NCBI GenBank assembly: GCA_018398815.1
Contig: CM031626.1
Span: forward strand, 43,958,977 to 44,022,976
DNA length: 64,000 nt
Direction: 5' to 3'
Source: Conus ventricosus
Taxonomy: Eukaryota; Mollusca; Gastropoda; Neogastropoda; Conidae
Below the pieces are notes generated by a model. It had not been told where the DNA came from. It did not search any database and worked only from the letters and a program-made list of their open reading frames with translations. The position numbers were made by a program, and so were the translations under genes. The first letter of the stretch is position 1. Each line of letters begins with the position of its first letter. Of this stretch, positions 59,424-64,000 are shown in pieces.

Positions 59424-61678
59424 TGTCACGATACAGGGTTAGATTTGCTCCCCCAACTGTTTATTTTAGGAACGTGTGTGATAGCTAGGCTTAAAAGAAA
59501 ACATTGTGTTTGGAAGTTGTGTGCCTGTGCATGTTATTTTTAGTTGCATGCAAGCGTGCGTGTGTCTTCCTTAGATACTTCGTTCCAGAGTCCAACAAAC
59601 CGTTTTGAATTTGGACGTGGCCTGAACTGAGTTCAGGTAGACAGGGGAGGTCACTTGTGTGTGACGAGTCAGCGAGACTAGAAGTTTCCCTCACACGACG
59701 TATGCTGTGTTCGGCTTGGAGCTCCTGTTCCCCTACAGTGGTGGAGTTGTGGCGTGGACATTATTGTCCCCCAATTTCATGGGCGTTTCAACAGTTTTTC
59801 TGTGCGCCTGGTCGTGGTCCGTCTCGGGTTTCAGGTTTGGAACTTTTGCCGTTGTTCGTCTCTGGATTCGGAAGTCTATGTTTGTGCGTTTGTGTCTGTG
59901 TGCGCATGGTTCAATGTATTCAGTTACATTTTCCTCTTTTGTTTCATGCTTTCTGGCATTTATGGTTTTATGCATGTGTATTTTAACGTGACTGCGAGAA
60001 AAGGTGTGGGTAGAAAGCGTGTGTATTTGTGAACGTGTGAGATTTGGGAGAGTTTTACTTTGCGGTGATGAGACGGAGTAACTTCCCTTCGCCCGATTTT
60101 AATTTTGTTATGTATTTTAGTAGAAATATAGAAGGGAACAGTGTTCTTTTCCGTGAAGCTGGGAAAAGCAAATGGATAGTTATATTGAACTAGTCTGTAT
60201 GTTTTGAATTGAGGGTTATTTGTTTTTGAGAAAAAAAACACATTTAATTTGTAGTTAAGTGTTGGAAGTCAGTAGTATTGTATAATTTTTTGCTTTATAT
60301 AAATTTCGGTTGTTATTTAAAAGGCGCGTGCCGACATTTTGACAGTTAGTTCTCTTTGCTGTTGGGAACTTGTTATAATTGGCCAAGGTCATGATGACCG
60401 GCGGAAGTTGACCTTCAAGGTCAATGTCATACATATAAACACTTGCCGAATTATTTCCCTTTGAACAACATTGTCAAAATTGTTTAAGTTAATTCTATAT
60501 TAATATTATTGTCCTCTTTCTTGAGGAATTAAAAGGGTGTTTTGCATTTTCTTGTTTCGGAAAGAAAGATGGTGTTTTAATTAAATTTACCTATGTTTTT
60601 TCAAGTAGTTGGGACTTAGGTTTTCCTCGAGGAGACTCGGGTTAGTATTACCTGTCAGTTTAATGTCATCCCCAGAACCTGATTAGTTGCTGTGCCGTGG
60701 TCCCCTTCCGCACCTGAGCTGGTGAGAGTGGCCGTTGTCAAGCTGGTGGCCGACTGACGGTTGGGTGACGTCTGTTGTCTGAAGGACAGGAGCGGCGTGG
60801 AAGGAGTGACTCCATTGACTCCTCGTTTTAGCAACGGACTTCTGGTCTTGGGCTTCCTGACTAGGGAGCGGGTGAATGGACCGATGTAAGTAGTGGAGAG
60901 TGGATGAATGCGGAGAATAGAATGTGTCATCGAATGGAAAGCAGAGAGACTGTAGAGAACGAGGAATCAACGCTGACAAAGAATGTGAATGAACTTCTTG
61001 TTGAAGGCTCGACTCATATTCGTCTCCGCCAACATACCTGTGGACACTCATGTTAGTTTTGTTCATCTGCTCAGTTTTGGATGTGTTCTATCGTCTTGGT
61101 GTTGTGAACCCCATGAACTTTTGAACAGAAGAACACGTCAAAAAGCTTTCATCGCTTTGGACTTTTGGTTTCACCTTCGTTGAAGGAACTGCATTAGTAA
61201 TGAACTATAGTTGGTGATAGTTTTGCTTATCTCAAATTCTGAATTATTGTGATTCGTGCTTTGCTGCATGTTGGAATGATTTGAATACCCTGTTGTGGTG
61301 TGTATACATTTTTGAAATTATTGGGCTGATATTGATTGTTGTGTGCATTCACAGGTTTTTGTACACAGAGAAGGAAGCAGAGCGGTCGGCAGTGTGTGTG
61401 TGTCTATAGCGTACGCGTGGCCTTGTTAATGTAATTTTGTGCGCTGTTTGGTTTTAGCAAATTATTGGTTGTTGTTTTTTTTTGTGGAGCGCATGTTGTG
61501 ATGTGATTAATAAATTTAGTTAGTTTATGTTACATTTGGTGTGAGTGTGGTTAGGGATGAATCATAGTTGAGTGTTTGGGCTTGTGGATGAAGGTTGAAT
61601 GCGGGACTGGTCGTTGGTGTGTGAACGCGGAGTGAAGCCCCTGACTTGGTGTTTGCCATCTCCCTCGGCGACGTGACA
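59424..61678 (+). repeat. 3-prime LTR of element 3
   Basis: 2,255 bp, nearly identical to 54198-56455 apart from about fifteen visible 1-bp indels. It ends CGACGTGACA, followed by the AGATA duplication. Confidence 0.95.
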
Positions 61679-62010
61679 AGATATCTGAATGAATATTATC
61701 ATTCATGCAAGTGGAAGAGATCAGTAAGATACAATGTCATCCTTTGATCGAGTGGATGGTCGAGTCAGTCTTCATTTTTTTGTTTGTTTGTTTGTTTGTT
61801 ATATTTAATTGCATTACTGCTGTGCGTGAGGACATAAGGAAATGTTATGAATTTATTTGTTTTTAACCTTTGATTTGGTGCACACTAGGAATGAATGTGT
61901 ACTATTTGTTTGCAGGAAAGGAAGAGGGAAATGTTATTGTTCTGTTACCTCTCCCCCTTGTCAAAAGACCTCTTTGGTAATGACAATAAAATATCAGTGT
62001 CAGTCTCTCT
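61679..62010 (+). other. 3-prime UTR of the LINE interrupted by element 3
   Basis: Continues the LINE fragment of 53603-54197 after the duplicated AGATA. It contains (TTTG)n at 61779-61799 and ends in a TGACAATAAAATATC-like tail before a TC run, as is usual for a LINE 3-prime end. Confidence 0.5.
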
Positions 62011-62090
62011 CTCTCTCTCTCTCTCTCTCTTCTTCTTCTTCTTCTTCTTCTTTTTCTTCTTCTTCGTCTTCCTCTTCTTTGTTATACTTG
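62006..62090. repeat. (TC)n(TTC)n microsatellite
   Basis: TC run passing into TTC repeats. Confidence 0.95.
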
Positions 62091-62124
62091 TTACATATAT
62101 AGACAATTTACTTTCTGCACTATT

Positions 62125-62245
62125 GTTGTGAATTTTTGTTCAGCCTCAGGGCTGAGTGTAAAAAGGCACGCTTGTATGCTCATCTCACATCCCTGAATAA
62201 ACAAAATTTTGTTCGTTCCTTCATTCGTTCTCTCTCTAGAAAAAT
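62125..62245 (+). mobile_element. Probable SINE/LINE 3-prime tail
   Basis: CAGCCTCAGGGCTGAGTGTA, TGCTCATCTCACATCCCTGA, then AATAAACAAAATTTTGTTCG and (TTCG)-type repeats. The layout is that of a retroposon end. The family is not identified. Confidence 0.4.
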
Positions 62246-62280
62246 GAATGGTTTCACTGACGATAGAAAAATGTCAAATT

Positions 62281-62281
<1 letters not shown>

Positions 62282-62319
<38 letters not shown>

Positions 62320-62384
62320 CATAGCGGTATGGACCCTCATTGCCGTCAAGTTATCAAAGTTCACACACACACACACACACACAC
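62282..62384. repeat. (TC)n and (AC)n microsatellites
   Basis: TC at 62283-62318 and AC at 62362-62386. Between them lies GGCATAGCGGTATGGACCC. Confidence 0.93.
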
Positions 62385-62389
62385 ACATC

Positions 62390-63060
62390 TATCTTGAAAA
62401 AAGAAACGAACAATAAAGCCATGTCATTTAGCATCTTTGTAACCACTTTTTTGTTTGTTTGCTTGTTTTTGTTTTTTTTTGTTTTTTTGTTCTTTTATTT
62501 TCACTCTTTCTTTGAACTCCATTAAAGGATTTGATTAACAAATTACAGAACTGCGGACACACACAAAATATAATTCCCAATTCTTGTGGGTGTTTGTTGT
62601 TGTTGTTGTTGCTGTTGTTGTTGTTGTTGTTGTCTGAATGAGTTCTTTAGTGTAAAATGATGTAATACACTTAAGTGTCAGACCACGGGAACAAACATAT
62701 AACATTTTCCTGAATTACTAAATGTGGTATTGGTCCGATAAATCTCCAAGTTCTAATTATCGCCCTTTTTTTCCCTGCCAAGCGTTATACCGGCGCGTTC
62801 ACATTTCAGACCTGTCTCGTGATCGTTGTGATAGGCCTACACCAGACACCAGACTACAGCACAGAACCTGTATGTTACTGTCAGCAGTAGCAGTAGCAGA
62901 TCATATCTCAAGTTCGTACGTCTGGGGACTTATTTTGACCAGTAATTGCTCCAGTGCCCTTCACTCAACTATTCATCCCGCTACACAGCCATCCATCTTT
63001 CCTTCTCCTACTCTGTCTCTCCATCTTTTTCTCCACCCACCCAGCCCCGCCCCTCTTGTC
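62390..63060. other. Sequence without genes
   Basis: AT-rich with T-runs (62445-62490) and (GTT)n at 62591-62632. Short unsupported frames only. Confidence 0.5.
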
Positions 63061-63063
63061 CCT

Positions 63064-63067
63064 CTCT

Positions 63068-63110
<43 letters not shown>
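63064..63110. repeat. (TC)n microsatellite
   Basis: TC run inside a wider CT-rich stretch (63000-63150). Confidence 0.93.
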
Positions 63111-63113
<3 letters not shown>

Positions 63114-63197
63114 CCTCCTCTTCCTTCCCTCACTCTCTCCTTTTTCCTCCATATCACTGCTCAAAACAGCAGCAGTCTGACATGATCGACTCCTACC

Positions 63198-63202
<5 letters not shown>

Positions 63203-63250
<48 letters not shown>

Positions 63251-63302
63251 GCACACACACACACATATACATACACACTTCTGCACACGCACACACACAC
63301 AC

Positions 63303-63339
<37 letters not shown>

Positions 63340-63367
63340 ACACACACACGTGCACACACACACGCAG

Positions 63368-63417
<50 letters not shown>

Positions 63418-63423
63418 GCGCGT

Positions 63424-63461
<38 letters not shown>

Positions 63462-63504
63462 CACAACACACACACATAAACGTGCACACATGACTGCGCG
63501 CGTG

Positions 63505-63580
<76 letters not shown>
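63203..63580. repeat. (AC)n/(GC)n microsatellite block
   Basis: About 370 bases of AC with (GC)n islands (63236-63252, 63411-63424, 63494-63511). These are alternating purine-pyrimidine tracts. Confidence 0.95.
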
Positions 63581-63670
63581 CGCCCACGCACACACATGGG
63601 CCCATGCCCACACGTCATACACACACGTGTACATCCACACAAAAAAAAACAACAAAAAAATTAAAAAAAC

Positions 63671-63905
63671 GGTAGGTAGGCACTCAAGGTCTATCCAGCG
63701 CGTTGGGCTAATGCGTAGGTCAGACATCCGCTGAGTCGTAGCCACGAGACCCTCTTCTTCAACTGTCTCATCTTTGTTGTTAATTCATATATCCCTCAGC
63801 TTCAAATCATGCGTAGTGTGGTCTCAAAACTTAGCGGATGTGGTGTAGCGTACATGGACAAGTCCACTCGCAGTGACGCCTCCTTGATGAAACTGACACT
63901 GAAAC
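63671..63905 (+). mobile_element. SINE-like repeat, copy 2
   Basis: Second copy of the repeat at 48892-49130, with the same ATGCGCCCACGCACACACAT and GTGTACATCC leader on its left. It ends with a GAAACTGACACTGAAAC tail. A GTTGGGCTAATGCGTAGGTC core and GATGTGGTGTAGCGTACATGG are conserved. Confidence 0.65.
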
Positions 63906-64000
63906 TACCCACTCGCATTAAGCAACAGACACCTGCACGCTATATCTTAACGGTGAAAACTTCACTGTCATATCGAACTCGGTCATATACTTTGGTCTCA
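63906..64000. other. Window end, nothing recognised
   Basis: 95 bases of unique-looking sequence. Confidence 0.4.

Larger units (their letters stand above)
54198..61678 (+). mobile_element. Ty3/Gypsy LTR retrotransposon 3, PR-IN order, large pol deletion
   Basis: A complete 7,481-bp insertion with a perfect 5-bp target duplication AGATA (54193-54197 and 61679-61683), 2.26-kb LTRs (TGTCACGA...CGTGACA), a primer site complementary to tRNA-Leu, gag, protease, an integrase zinc domain, and finally the last residues of RNase H before the polypurine tract. Almost all of RT, RNase H and the integrase core is missing. Integrase upstream of RNase H gives the same Gmr1-like order as element 1. It is non-autonomous but has both LTRs, PBS and PPT, and LTR similarity suggests recent insertion. 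Confidence 0.88.

Overview
This is eukaryotic nuclear DNA, gene-poor and saturated with repeats. Consensus splice sites, tRNA-headed SINEs, several LINE clades, piggyBac-like MITEs and three Ty3/Gypsy LTR elements rule out a prokaryote. The 3-prime part of one SINE resembles a SINE I recall from gastropods, and a Helentron-like satellite element resembles those of bivalves, so a marine mollusc, probably a gastropod, is the best guess. This comes from pattern recall, not from a search.

Left third (about 3.2-22.2 kb): nine candidate exons lie on the minus strand, most with good acceptor and donor sites. Three encode short acidic/hydrophobic motifs typical of SUMO-interacting motifs (VVVSDLDGEE, DDSDVEVVHVE, VVVDLTESDD), in the order seen in the N-terminal half of the SUMO-targeted ubiquitin ligase RNF111/Arkadia. 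The RING end would lie beyond the left edge. The introns are almost entirely minisatellite (1-2790, 2.9-3.15, 5.8-8.8, 9.0-10.15, 10.7-13.1, 14.8-15.2, 19.1-19.7 kb), microsatellite, an ~850-bp SINE-like retroposon and an inverted pair of 672-bp piggyBac-like MITEs. Some exon phases do not match, so either exons are missing or the assembly carries indels.

Centre-left (22.5-31 kb): a Helentron/HINE-like element (12-bp inverted repeats, thirteen ~146-bp satellite monomers, a terminal hairpin), a second copy of the long SINE with a perfect 21-bp target duplication, and a decayed CR1-like LINE.

Centre (31.3-48 kb): a THAP zinc-finger exon whose third metal ligand codon reads TGA, directly followed by a 6.8-kb LTR element (LTRs 1.31 kb). 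Then come a 96-bp minisatellite, a weak candidate exon and CRE-like site near 42.6-43.4 kb, and a frameshifted Mag-like Ty3/Gypsy element running into a (GT)n tract.

Right (48-64 kb): microsatellites, two copies of a SINE with an AC-rich leader, 30-bp and 54-bp minisatellites, degenerate GTGACC-type repeats with an RTE-like LINE end inside them, and a LINE 3-prime end split by a 7.48-kb LTR element with 2.26-kb LTRs and a perfect AGATA target duplication.

Two of the LTR elements place the integrase zinc domain before the RT/RNase H region. This is the copia-like order known from the Gmr1 group of Ty3/Gypsy elements. Single-base frameshifts are frequent in recognisable coding regions, and the two 2.26-kb LTRs differ almost only by 1-bp indels, so residual assembly indels are likely. 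No rRNA, tRNA gene, CRISPR array or bacterial gene was seen.
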